From Phycomyces blakesleeanus NRRL 1555(-) (taxonomy: Eukaryota; Mucoromycota; Mucoromycetes; Mucorales; Phycomycetaceae): a DNA stretch of 64,000 nucleotides. The position numbers and the translations under genes were made by a program. Shown piece after piece: positions 36,291-47,616 of this stretch (the first letter of the stretch is position 1; every line of letters starts with the position of its first letter). The notes beneath the pieces are model-generated. The model was not told the DNA's origin, ran no database searches, and was given only the letters and a program-made list of their open reading frames with translations. The stretch spans positions 248,001 through 312,000 of the forward strand of contig NW_017265139.1 of assembly GCF_001638985.1 (NCBI RefSeq), read 5' to 3'.

Positions 36291-36653
36291 GAATGATACA
36301 TATTTTATAAAAAATAAGATAAAAAAAAAGGTCAGGTTTTACATGTATCGATCAACAGGATCATCTTGTACGTCACAACTATATTTCACACTACAAAAGA
36401 CCTTTCTCTCTTGTTTTAAAAGAAGGGCATAAATATATATATATTATATATATATTATATACACTTATAATAAAACCAAGTCATCATCATATTCATTATT
36501 ACTGTTACTGTTGCCATGACTTTCTTTATTTGCTAGTCCTTTCAAAATATCAGTCGGGATGCTTATCACTCGGGAATTTCTTATTTAATGAATATTATAC
36601 AAACTAGTATATATATAAATATATATTTATTTAAATTACAAAAGGTCCCTGAG

Positions 36654-36818
36654 CTAATTAGAAGGTGTTATCGATGTGTTTCCGGTGCCGACAATTGAAC
36701 CAAAAGCAATCCCGACAAGAAGTGGGGTTGGACAGTCACAAAGGAGTATTTTTTTTAAAGCAGAAAAAGTATTGGCTGTGATTTTACTTACCTGTACATG
36801 CTTGTACTTTTGTGCCAT
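36654..36818 (-). CDS. Possible small gene or unspliced open frame (54 codons)
   Basis: An ATG at 36818 opens MAQKYKHVQ, followed by a perfect GTAAGT donor. The frame stays open through the putative intron to a stop at 36654, and its C-terminal part is membrane-like (PTPLLVGIAFGSIVGTG). No AG acceptor is present before the hydrophobic part, so splicing as drawn fails. Either the open frame is translated as is, or the gene is broken. Low confidence. Confidence 0.25.
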   Translation of the reverse strand: MAQKYKHVQVSKITANTFSALKKILLCDCPTPLLVGIAFGSIVGTGNTSITPSN

Positions 36819-37552
36819 GTTGTGCTACTGTTATAAATAATGTTACTACTTTTTTTTTTTTTTTTTTTATTATTATTATTATCGTTATTACTATTGATAT
36901 AATCTAATATATCTCCTGATAACCAAAACCCAAAAATTATTCATACCAAATTAGGATTCTGTTTTAAGATATGCAGAAATACTCTAATAGTAATACTACT
37001 TGTTTGCTTGTCTGGTCATCAAGTACACTGGATTTTCTTTGTATTTGAAATCTATATCTAACTATATTGTATTTCTAAAAGATTATGTAAATAAATAAGA
37101 AAAGAAAGAAGAACGATAGAATGGTCGATACTCTTCATAGCTCTTCTTCTTTGTAGTATATAACCTGGATAGTTTGTTGACAGCAGAAATTAAAGTATAA
37201 TGTAATGTAAAAGTAGTTATTTCTAATATGTATGTAGACTTTTTGAATGTTGATCAACTTGTTCACAAGCCAAGAAGTGACTAAAGAATCCGGGCAGAGA
37301 TAAAGAGATGGAAGCTGTCAAAAATCTGTGCATACTACCTCTACACACTGTTATCAAATCCAGTCCAGTCCAATCAAAGAATTATAGTTAAGTGTGAAAT
37401 AAGGTATCATAAGAGCACAGATACATATACATACGGACATGCGTACGTTCATGAAGCTAACGATCGACTCACGGACCATATTTTGTAAGAATAATTTGAA
37501 ACCTCAATATACTTTCTTTCTTTTAAAAAAAATACTTGCAAAGATTGATAAA

Positions 37553-37887
37553 CTAATTCGCTGTCATTATTTCAGCTAAATCAAAGCAAAGAAGAAGAGC
37601 ATAACCAAAAAAAAATTCCATGAGAGGGAAGTACTTTTGAACCAAAGAATAAAGAGGCGTCTTTTGGTTTGTTGGTTGTGTGCGTATCTTAGCTATAAGC
37701 TGCCGGAATTGTTCGCTAATCTCGTGGACATGTGTCGGATCTGCAACGATCCGAGAATCCGGAGAATCAAAAATCCGTCTTTGCAGTAACACCACCACTG
37801 TCTACAAAGAGCTAGACATTTTCGCCCCCTGAAGTTTTGGTGTACAAAAAGGGAGAGAGTAAGCCGTGCTGGGAACACACTATCCAT
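37553..37887 (-). CDS. Hypothetical small protein, two exons
   Basis: Exons 37887-37846 and 37801-37553, separated by a 44-bp GTAC..TAG intron, join in phase 0 to give 96 residues. The first part is hydrophobic (MDSVFPARLTLSLF), then a charged middle (QRRIFDSPDSRIVADPTHVH, then EISEQFRQLIAKIRTQ), then a hydrophobic C-terminal helix (FFFGYALLLCFDLAEIM). The higher G+C and the continuous frame argue for a real or recently lost gene. I do not recognise it. It starts 38 bp from the foldback element, which may have disturbed its promoter. Confidence 0.45.
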
Positions 37888-37924
37888 GATGTTGCATCAA
37901 AAGACAAATAATAATAATAATAAT

Positions 37925-38669
37925 AAATCACAAGGAGGAAGAAGCCTTAAATGCCAAAATAGTTAGACTTGATGCAGCAAAAGATTCTGATGGCGAAGTA
38001 TTGCAATCTGTTTTAGAAGAGTAAAGTAACGAAATCTACATTGGAATGCCTAGCAACCACGTCAGTTAATACCACGTTATATCTTTTTTGTTTACTTGCT
38101 GCAGTTTTGCAGCTAACAGAATAGAATATATAGGTGTAGCTAGTAATTCGATAACAAGAAGAAAATTCCCTGGCAGGTTAGAATTACACCAACTGGTTAT
38201 GGTTCAATGACATATTCTTGCATGTATTATGTATTTTTATTGAACTACTTCCAAACAGAAATAATTGATAAAGCCTTTTTGAACTTTTCATTTCATTTCA
38301 TTTCTCAAGTCTTTCAAAATGGGTTCGCTTATTGATTATTGTGACTACTGAGTACTTTAATGTTACGTATGGTCCACTAACTTTAAGCATTGATATGTTA
38401 GAAAATCTCTCGTCAGGTTGTTTCTTGTATTTAGCTATTTAGCTATTTAGCTATTTATTTATCTATCTATCTATCTTGTTATATGCAAAGCTGCAGTAAG
38501 CAAACAAAAAGTGTAATATGGTATTAACTGACGTGGTTACCAGACAGTCCAATTTACTTTTTTTTTTTACTTTACTCTTCTAAAACAGTGCAATACTTCA
38601 CCATCAGAACCTTTCAATGGATCAAGTCTAACTATTTTGGCATTTAAGGCTTCTTTTTCCTTGTGATTT
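37925..38669. mobile_element. Foldback element: 745 bp with ~187-bp inverted arms
   Basis: The left arm (37925-38111) and right arm (38484-38669) are inverted copies of nearly equal length, by eye about 80-85% identical. Matching landmarks: AAATCACAAGGA at the outer end, GAAGCCTTAAATGCCAAAAT, ATAGTTAGACTTGAT, TTTTAGAAGAGTAAAGTAA, CCACGTCAGTTAATACCA, and TTGTTT(A/G)CTT(G/A)CTGCAG near the inner end. The 372-bp spacer is AT-rich and has TTAGCTAT tandem units. No clear target duplication was seen. The outer part of both arms reads as a conserved peptide (see findings). It is likely a non-autonomous foldback-type transposon. Confidence 0.75.
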
Positions 38670-41293
38670 TTCCTATTCTTTACCTCTTGATATAATATCT
38701 CGTATCACTCGCAAATCTGCTTTGAAACTTGATTTAGAAAGTGTCTCGGAATTACTAATATCTTCTTAATATCTCGCCATACGTGAAGAGAAAGAGAGAA
38801 TTTTGTGTTATTACATGCTCATGACTGGTTTGATTTTCTCCAACTCTAGCCTACAATTTTCATATTGGTATCAACCTTGAGTCCCATCATCGATTTGACT
38901 AGTGGGTTTCAGGTTCTTATGGCCACGCCAGTTTCAGCAATTCCTGCTTCCTCTCAATCCCTCCTTAATTAAACGCCTTCCCTTTTTTTTTTTGGAAATT
39001 CAAATATTTGAAAACCATTAATTAATCAGCGTTTTATTGAATGATAATAATAATAGTCATATTCGAGTACCTTTCTCAGCATAAGAATATATTACAGATG
39101 AGAGGAAAGTGTTTAAACTTAAATTAAGCTTTAATCAATATATCTTCTTTTTCTTCTTAAGTAATCACTGCGTTGCTTGGTTAAGATATCAGCCTCATGT
39201 GTATTTTCTAGTTAATGTAGAAATACAAGGCTTGTTGAAGCTGTGTCTTTCTCTTCAGTGCTTGTAATTAATTCTTGATCTTTGGCGCCTTTCTCTTGAA
39301 CAGAGCCATTTGTTGATTTAGCCCTCAATATCAAATCAACAATTGTCATTTTTATGAGTGGATCATCCATGCTTGGTGGTTCTCGTACTGATGATGGTCC
39401 TGGTCGCGATCCTGGTTCTAGTATTGAATATTTCCATTTTTTCAAAATTTCAGAATCTCAGCGTAGGTTTTATGGCATCGATCTGCTAGATACTTTAAAT
39501 ATTCTCTCGGAAGAACTTTTTTTTAAAAAAAATTATTATTTATCTCGATTGTTAATCGAATGACACACGGTCCTTTTTTCTCATATATTCTGTGGACTAC
39601 AGATGGGGTTGTATTTTCATAAGAGCCTTGAGCGGTATGCTTGAGTAGTGTTGACTTTATACTGGTCATCCTGCAACATACTAGTTTCGGAAATCTGTCA
39701 ATATACATAAATATATAAAAGAAAATGTTTAGGTAGAAAAAAAAACCGATGGTTTATCTCATTGATACTTGAAAAATGTGCGCATTTCTTATTAGTCCAT
39801 ATTGTGAACAAATACTCGTGTTCTTCCTCAGTAGATGGTAGATGAATAAGAGATTTCAAGCTTATAAAGCCTTTTGTATACATTAAAGCAACATATTTAA
39901 AAGAGAGTAAAGCAAAGGGTATAGTGGCAATCCAAATTAACAAAACAAAACAAATCATATATATATATACAGACTTATTCGGGTTCACCTATGTTTGACA
40001 TTAATTTTGTAATCTTGGGTCATTAATAATAAAAGTATAATCAAGTTTACAGATAGATAGATAATACAGAAATATTTTATTTGTTTGGCACAACAAATAT
40101 ACAAAGAGATTAAACAGTATGCGGATAATACAAAGGACAAAAGATATACTTCTGTAATGATTAATGTCACTATTAGATAAGAAAAATGAGGACAAACTGG
40201 AGGTTTTAATTTTTATACCATAACCCTTTGGAAATTTAGTATATAGCCAAATGTTAACAGGACACATGTTGGGAAGGAAATCGTGTCTTTTAAAAAAAAT
40301 AATGATGTATTTCAAAAGTATAGAGGGCGCCTTCACGCCAAATCCTCTGTACTTTTTTTTTTAGATTAACAAGTTTTGTAGCTGGCAACCTTTGTCTTCT
40401 ATGTCAGTTGGAATAAGACAACTCCCTCTATTTAAAAATAAAAGTAAGTTACAAGTAAACATTTAATTGTGAAGGAAATCTTTGAATCTTCTACAAATTG
40501 TACATGATGGTAAGTATGTAGCCAATTGAGATAAACAATAGAGAAGTAGGTAAAGTTAGAGATCAAATGTCCCAGAATATAGCATTTTAATTTACATGAT
40601 ATAGGCAAATCTGTTATTCTTTCTTTGTAGAGTGTGCTTACTTCTTCTTAATGCAGTTCCTCTGGGGACTCTGGTCTACCTCGTATATATATATATATAT
40701 CGCGAGCCATTTTTAGCGCTTTATATTGAGAACAAAGAATTAAAAGCATAAAGAAAAAGACGAAATTTGCAACAATTCAAAGTAGTGAAAGACTTTAAGC
40801 TTTCTATTATGAACCTTAACTTTGTAATATAGAATGTCTTTATTGGCCTAGACTTTAATTCTATGATCATAATAGTAGTACACTGTAGAAAATAATGTGC
40901 AAGGATTTCCAACAAAAAAAAAACTGCACATCTGCAAAATCTTTGCACATATTTAAAACACCTATTAGCCTTTCTAAATTTAGAGCAATTTAAACCCTTT
41001 TTAGAAGCTCTGTGCCGGTAATCATAATTTTTTTGGTTGTTTAACTCAGACAGCCGTTTTAAATGAGAAAAGAAAGAGGACTGTTGTTTTTTGTTTGCAA
41101 GTTTGATCAAAGTCAAGAACACAGCCAATCAATTAGATATACCATAAATTCGGTTTTTCTGGCGTTGAAAATTTTTAAATCAAATGGTAATAGCAACATA
41201 TTTTGCTAATGTTTTGGGTGATTTTTTTTAAAGAAATTAAATGTTTATATATGTATTAAAAGAATAGGGAAAAAAAAACAAAGAAAAAAAAAC
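38670..41293. other. Intergenic between foldback element and Tnp2 relic; possible gene debris
   Basis: Mostly AT-rich. Less AT-rich islands at 38810-38970, 39225-39470 and 40320-40420 look like eroded coding DNA. For example, minus 39445-39212 is open for 77 codons (MKKWKYSILEPGSRPGPSSV at its start), and minus 41128-40721 is open for 135 codons with many Lys, Phe and Cys. None shows a start with splice logic or a known motif. They may be decayed transposon sequence. Confidence 0.35.
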
Positions 41294-44200
41294 CTATTGG
41301 TTGTATTTTGGCGAAGGCCAGATAATGTGCCGAATGGCCTCGTCGTTCGGGTCGTGGACGAGGCCAGCGATCCCCTTGATAGACTTCACGTCCACCACCT
41401 TCACCACACCAGGTGCCAGGCTATCCCACACAGGGAAAAGATCCTGGTTCACGCGTTGAACATCGGAAAGACAGTCGATGGCCGCAAAGAGTCTGGTCAC
41501 TCTGTTGACAGTTTGGGAGAAGAATTTAAGAATAAATCCATACCTTTCAAAAAATATAAATGAGTTATGATTAATAAAATTTAACAATGTAGAATACAAC
41601 TAGTGCTACTTACTCCCTGGCGTCGTCGAGCACAGCAAGATTGCTTGCTCGACCATGCCTGCTGTCAACAGAGGACCGGACTCTATAGACCACCGAGTCT
41701 TTTCACATCTTGTTGGCGCAAACCACTTCATCGTTTTCCTCAAAGGAAACAATGCCTTCTCTTGCCCAGAAAGGCACCAAACTGCGGACCAAGTCCTGGC
41801 ACTCTATGCCAATGGCGGCAGCCAACTCAACCAGAGAGCTTCGAGTTGGCCTGGACCAAAGTTGAGGACCAGCAACATCGTTACTTGCAACCTCGAAGTT
41901 GCTGGTCCTTTTGTCATTTGTGGCACAAATGACAGGTCGGCAACCAAGACAGTGATTGATTGCTGCCTTTCTGAGCAAGAGATTCTCCATGTTCTTTCCT
42001 GGTTTCTTTCTCGACTTGATTGCCGCGCCGTAGACACCGATTGTCCTTTAGATTGGCCTACAACTGTATGCCCGCAGAGGGCCCATCTCCCGCATCATAT
42101 AGCCGAGATGAACCAGCATATGCTGGTTCATCACGAAAACCGTAGGCTTCAGCCTCTTTTCTTCGATCTCACAACGGAGGAAGGCATGCCAGCGACCAAT
42201 GGCCCTGTAAAGATGATTAAAACACTGATCAGCATATATCCGATTGACTTACTCCTCTGCTTCTTGGATATTGGCAGCAGTGATCCTCCACTGCTGGGCA
42301 ATTCTGCATGCAGTAACAAGTTTCATCACTGCTGCTTTCGTACGATCAAAAACGAAATGATAGATGACAATCGTTGGAACAACGAACAAGAGGAAGTCTA
42401 TCCAATCGACAGCCTTCCTCTTGCCGTTGGATTCCTTCAAGGATCTCCACGTTCCCGTGAAATCGGCTGGTATATCGGCCCTGGATGCGCAAATTGCTTT
42501 GTCGATATCTTCCAGACTGACATCCAGGGCAAACGGGTATCTGTGGTGTTTCAACCGGTCTTGCAAGTGAATGCCATGTGCATTTCTTCCACCGTCATTG
42601 ATCGTGGGGCAGAATTTTCCTCCAAGTGCAACGTACAGCTGCTGGCCTGTACCGTGACTTAGAAGGTGCATCTCATCCAGTCCGAAGAAAGCAGTACTGG
42701 TCATTGTGGGCAAGTCTTTGAAGAAGTTGGGCCCTTTGACGCTGTACATCTAAAACGGTATTAATATTTATTTTGTTTAACAGTTTACAACTTACGCCTC
42801 CAACGGACTGGTGCAAACTCTCTTCTGTTCTCAACAGTGACGGTCCGTCTCTTTCCACAATACAAGTCGTGCTTGAATCTCTTGCACCATACGAGATGCA
42901 AGCTCTGCATCCGTGATGGGCATTGTGATGTGCCAGGTTCATCAAGTCAGAGACGGCTGGAGTATCTCCAGTCGTCATGACAAGATGAACCTTGGCAATC
43001 ACCAGTCCAGAATCAGTCTGAAACTGCAGGCCATTTGCCCCCAAGTTTCTCAGGTCATCGAGAACCGGCTCCAAAATCGAAGCGATATCTTTCGGATGGT
43101 TAGGTCCTGGTATGATAGCCAACTGCATCATGTTACCTGCCTTGTATCTAAGTAGTTCGTATTAGTAACTTTATCTAAATTAATTTTTTTTAAATACCTT
43201 TCTTTAGGATCGATATTCAGGTTAATAACATGAATAACAGAGGATGACATTTTGGCATTTTTAAATGGGTTGAACTGGTCAACAAACATGGACACCAAAA
43301 TGTCATCCTGACCAACCACTCCACGATCAAGTAACCGTCCGACTGCGTCTCCATCGAAGATGTCTTCACGTACATCTTCACGTCCGCCAGCCAAACGCCT
43401 AGCACCATAAGCCATCTTGGCACGTTCTTCGGGTGCCCAAGCTTAAATCTCAATTGCTCTGAAAGAGGCACGACCTGGTATGTCTGTGCAGGTATTATTC
43501 TATTTCCTCTAAGCTTGTACCGAGCTTCTCCGCACAGGGGACACGTCTCATCCTCATCAATGTCGATACTTTCTACAACTGTAGGGAACCGACAGCATCC
43601 TTTTACGCACATGTCATATGCGGTGGCCTTTACAGGATACTCCTCCTTGAGCAAGGTGTTCACCTTGTAGTAGGACAAAAGTGAATCGGTGTCGGCTAAT
43701 ATAGTAGTAAGTTTATGTAATATAAAAAAAATGAATATTATTAATGCACTTACGTGATCCACATTCTTTCATGTATTCGTTAAATATTTTGACGGACTTG
43801 TCAAATACATCTCTGGAAACATTGTTCTCAAAAAACATTGAGAACAGCTTCAAACTAGCGGCCTCGGCACGGCTGTTTGGCTCATACAAAGGAATGTTTT
43901 GCTCGTATTCGGCATCGTATTCAGCTGTTACATTATCCGAGTTGTCAAGATTGCGGATGCGCGAGTACCCTTGGCCATCATCTTCCATATCTACGTTAAA
44001 ATAATTATATTTAATACTAGTATTATAATGTTCTTTTAGCTATTTCTTACCAGACATAGAACCTGTATCATCACTGAAGTCGCTCTGGGATTCAGCCTGT
44101 ACAGATACAGCATCCATGCTTTCCATATCATCGCTACTGTTATTGTCTGCAGCAATGAACTCACGATTGGCAGATCCACCATCGGTAGACGCATCGTCAG

Positions 44201-44459
44201 AATCGTCCAAATTTTCAAGCACTGTAGTCGAATAAAAGTCTTTGCTTTCACTTGGTTGTTCTTCAAAAAATGACTGATCGATTAAACTGTCAATTGATTC
44301 ATTCTCGGGAGAATAGTTAAGTGAAATATCAATATTAATTTTGAAAGTATGTTTGTAAGTAGAGGTGTTATTTAATGGAAAAACGCGACTGCTAAAAATA
44401 GATTGGACAAACCCAGTAAAAAACAAAGCACTCCGACAGCAGTTGTGGAAACTTATCAA
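41294..44459 (-). pseudogene. Decayed CACTA/Tnp2-type transposase gene
   Basis: About seven exons can be traced on the minus strand (44459 to 41294). The order is: an acidic Asp/Ser-rich N-terminus, a CPLCGEARY zinc-like segment, FDGDAVGRLL, LFVDQFNPFKNAKMS, INLNIDPKERY, LAIIPGPNHPKDI, AKVHLVMTTGDTPAVSDL, GCRACISYGARD, FFGLDEMHLLSHG, a MVIYHFVFDRT-like helix region, MLVHLGYMMREMGPLRAYS and RTIGVYGAAIKSRKK. This matches the Tnp2 (Transposase_21) family of En/Spm-CACTA elements, common in Mucorales. It is broken three times: a one-base frameshift at about 43416-43418 just before the FDGDAV region, TAA at 42048-42050 where members usually have Glu, and TGA at 41703-41705. The intron at 43148-43197 holds a TACTAATAC branch site. 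The element's own termini were not found. Confidence 0.85.
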
Positions 44460-44650
44460 TTGATGAGAACATCATGCTGTGTCGAATATAAGAAAAATAA
44501 ATCTTCATAAATTTTAATCTTTTTCTTTTTTAAATAAATTCGACCTTTAAAGATCAAATTAATTAATTACATATACAATAGACACTCCTGGCTACCCTAT
44601 CCCTTGATTTGAGAGCGAGAGAATAAGCTTGATTTTGAGGAAATGTTTAA

Positions 44651-44705
44651 TGGAAAATGTGAGTAGAAAATTACGAATTTCCTAATTTTCCACTTACATT
44701 TTCCA
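44651..44705. repeat. 55-bp hairpin with 23-base arms
   Basis: The left arm (44651-44673, TGGAAAATGTGAGTAGAAAA...) and right arm (44683-44705) pair with only two mismatches around a 9-base loop. It ends three bases before the MITE terminus at 44709 and may be part of the same insertion or an older one. Confidence 0.85.
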
Positions 44706-44708
44706 CAA

Positions 44709-45011
44709 TGCCATTCACCAGCGTACGAGGGAGTTGAAAGAAAAATTACTTTTCATAGTAATTTATTCAATTCCGAATAGATATATTTGTCAATTTATAA
44801 AAAAAAAGAACACTAGTTACAAAAAGGAATATATTAAACGAACATACTTTAAAAAGCTCATTTTCTATAGCTAAAATGAAGCAAATCATTAACAAAATAA
44901 AATAAAAATAGGCAGGGTATTTTAGTAAATAATTAAAAAAAAACAGATGCTGAATAACAATAGGAATCTTATATGACGTAGCTCAATTCCCTCGTACGCT
45001 GGTGAATGGCA
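44709..45011. mobile_element. 303-bp MITE with 29-bp terminal inverted repeats
   Basis: The left end begins TGCCATTCACCAGCGTACGA. The right end, read on the minus strand from 45011, begins identically. In total 28 of 29 bases match (one G/A difference). The interior is AT-rich and non-coding. No unambiguous target duplication was seen (flanks CACAA and TAAAC). The near-identical termini suggest a fairly young insertion. Confidence 0.82.
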
Positions 45012-45309
45012 TAAACGAAATCACAATATTAATTGAGAAAATTGTACTTTGTAAACCAAGTTGTTTTAATCCAGCTTTGGCAACTATTGATTGTAACTTA
45101 CTTAAAAAGCTGAGCTATATGTGGAATAAAACATTCAGAACCTTATTGTATTGAAGTATAATAAAGAAGTTAGATTGAAGCAATTTATTATACAAAGTAC
45201 AACTGTCTCAATTGGTAATATGATTTCGTCCAAATTTTTCTCAAAAATAAATTTAATTCGTCTAGGAAAATTCCTAATTTGTCTCAATCTCAAGTAAAAA
45301 AACACTGTA

Positions 45310-45844
45310 GGCGTTCACAGTTGTGGTCGACCGATTTTTAATGGTCGACTGCCTTAATTTTCTTTACTGTTTATAGTAGCTTCTGAAATTGAAAACAAGA
45401 GTCACTCGAGGTTAGTTTCACATAATATTTGTATTTTACTAAAATACCCCCTAATAAACTTTTATTTTTCTATCTATTTACAAACATGAATAACAGTAAT
45501 AATAGTCAGTTCAAAGGCTTCAAAAAATGAACTTTACTGATTTTTTTAATAACAACCTTTTCTTTATCAGAGATGCCTAAAAAATAAGAGCAATATGCAG
45601 ATGATGTAAATAATTAAGTGCTCTAAGACTTCAGCAAAAAAGTAGACAAAGACTCGTCAGCTTAAAAAGATGTCGTCGATTAAATATTCTATAAAAGGAG
45701 CGATTTTTAGTGCATCCCCTGTCTTTTGCTGGGGATGCACTTAAATTTGTTGCCCATTTTTGGAATAATTTTTTTGCCTAAAATTGGGAAAAAAAACCGG
45801 TCGACCGACGAAAAAAATCGGTCGACCGCAACTATGTGAACGCC
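45310..45844. mobile_element. 535-bp terminal-inverted-repeat element with GGTCGACC subterminal motifs
   Basis: The left terminus (45310-45354) and right terminus (45797-45844) are inverted copies: GGCGTTCACA, then a short TAGTTG-like spacer, then GGTCGACCGATTTTT and a second GGTCGAC copy. Imperfect CTGTA/TTGTA pentamers flank the ends. Inside, 45573-45690 reads as a relic frame with interspersed TAA/TAG codons (see findings), and a perfect 11-bp hairpin lies at 45709-45741. It is probably an internally deleted, dead DNA transposon. Confidence 0.75.
45709..45741. repeat. Perfect 11-bp inverted repeat (AGTGCATCCCC), 11-base loop
   Basis: AGTGCATCCCC at 45709-45719 is repeated as its exact reverse complement at 45731-45741. 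It lies inside the 535-bp element and could form a stable stem in DNA or RNA. Confidence 0.9.
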
Positions 45845-47585
45845 TTGTATTAAATAATGTATTTTGAACACGTCCGTTGAATGTACCCACATAAATTATA
45901 TTGATGTAGACGCGTTCTTGTGGCGTCTGTGCCTTGATTTGGAACACAGGCACGTGTAGTACATTCCAATCACTTTGTGCTGCATTACCATCAATGAAAT
46001 CGAGTACTATAAGCTTTTATGCTTATATATAAGATAACTATATAATTATATATATTATTTTTATTATTAGTGACAAGATTCATTAGTGCCAATCAATGGC
46101 TATAAAACCAGCCCTGACTTGTTAAGTAGACTATATATTTCTTTTCTTTTATTCCTTCTTATTGTTTTTATTTATTTATTTATATTTGATTTGATTTGAT
46201 TTAATTTCTTGCCCAATTTTCATTTCTTTTCTAGCTTTAGTTTTGAGCGTGTACATAGAAAAGAGACACAGTTGATTCTTGGTTGCTATATACATATATA
46301 CATATATATATATATATATGTGTGTGTGTGTCTATTAAATCCCCCATTGTTTTATCAGAGCAAAATGAAAGATCCTCATTTTGAATGCATAGAAATACTT
46401 ATTTTATATTCTTTCCATAAAATTTCAATTAGCAAAATAAACTCGATAATAATAATAATCATTGTACCCAAAACACCAACACCAACAACAATAGCAGCAC
46501 AATAACAGGAGTAGTTCATATTCTAATAATAGCAGAAACTATTGTAGAAAACAATATATTAAAAGGTATGATAGAAAAGGTTTAAGCCCAAGAGATTCCA
46601 CATTAAAGATCAACATTTATATGTATTGGTTTCCATCTCTTCAAAACAGAGATGATTAAATAAATAAAGAAATTAATTAATTAATTAATTAGTAAATAAA
46701 TAAATAAATAAAGATGATGTGTCCGTGCACTCTACAATAGATCTTTTGTGTTTGTTATACTTTATACTTTGATTTAAAGCAAATGGAACTTATTCGAAAA
46801 TAATTAACAATATACACAATGAGCCTCACCTTAAAATCCTTATCCATTTTACCTCAACCCACTATACACACACAGAGAGAGATACATATATATCTGCGTT
46901 TAATTTTATATTGATTGTTTTTGATATCTCTTAGTCACCTCAGCCTAAAACAATATGTATATATAGAAGACGTTTCACTTTTTTATACTGTTACCAAAAT
47001 TAATATATATTAAGAAAGACGAGATCACTTATATATACATTCATACATCAATTGAGATAATATAGTTAGTTCTGGTAAGCTGGTAACGATGGTGTAAAAA
47101 GTGCAGTGAAGGTTTAATAAAATCATCTCGAAATGCGATCAAGTACGAGGAACGATTAGAGAAAAGGAAAGGACGATCTATGCTCACTACTAATAATCAA
47201 GGTCATCGGCTTTGATATATCGAAAGATCGCCCAAATCGAACCAGTATTCATGTAGATGATCAACAAAGACTAATCGCATCGTCAACATCAAGAAAAATT
47301 ATCTGCAATGATCTGTCCTGGGTACCTGTTAACCAAACAACCAAAAAATTAACCAACCAACAAACAAACAACATGAATTCGTTCAATTATTGTCATGTTT
47401 ACTAAAGAAGAAGAAAAACAAGTACGATTGGAATGTCAATGTAATAAAGATAAAACATATATATAAACACAAAAGACTGTCTATGTTGATGATGATGTTG
47501 TTGATATTGTTGTTGTTGTTGTTGATGATAAACTACAAGAGAATTTGTTTATGAAAAGAGCGTATATTATTATTTTCTATCTTTA

Positions 47586-47616
<31 letters not shown>

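Larger units (their letters stand above)
34200..37552. other. Long intergenic region with two possible small genes
   Basis: This holds the PKA promoter next to 34200, with GGTTTGATGT direct repeats at about 34224-34262. It also has (GACT)n at 35037-35059, a (CCAAGCA)n tandem at 36108-36152, (GATA)n at 36256-36291 and (TA)n tracts. Two weak minus-strand gene candidates are listed separately (34773-34947 and 36654-36818). Nothing else coding was supported. Confidence 0.5.

Noticed and set aside
40001..40336. 111-codon minus-strand Ile/Leu/Phe-rich frame
   Set aside because: Typical of chance AT-rich open frames; no start context, splice sites or recognisable spans arranged as in a known family.
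41655..42662. 335-codon plus-strand open frame, one of the longest in the window
   Set aside because: It lies entirely antisense to exons and introns of the Tnp2 transposase relic, whose minus-strand frames carry recognisable family motifs. The plus translation has no motif, crosses several minus-strand introns, and is best explained as a shadow.
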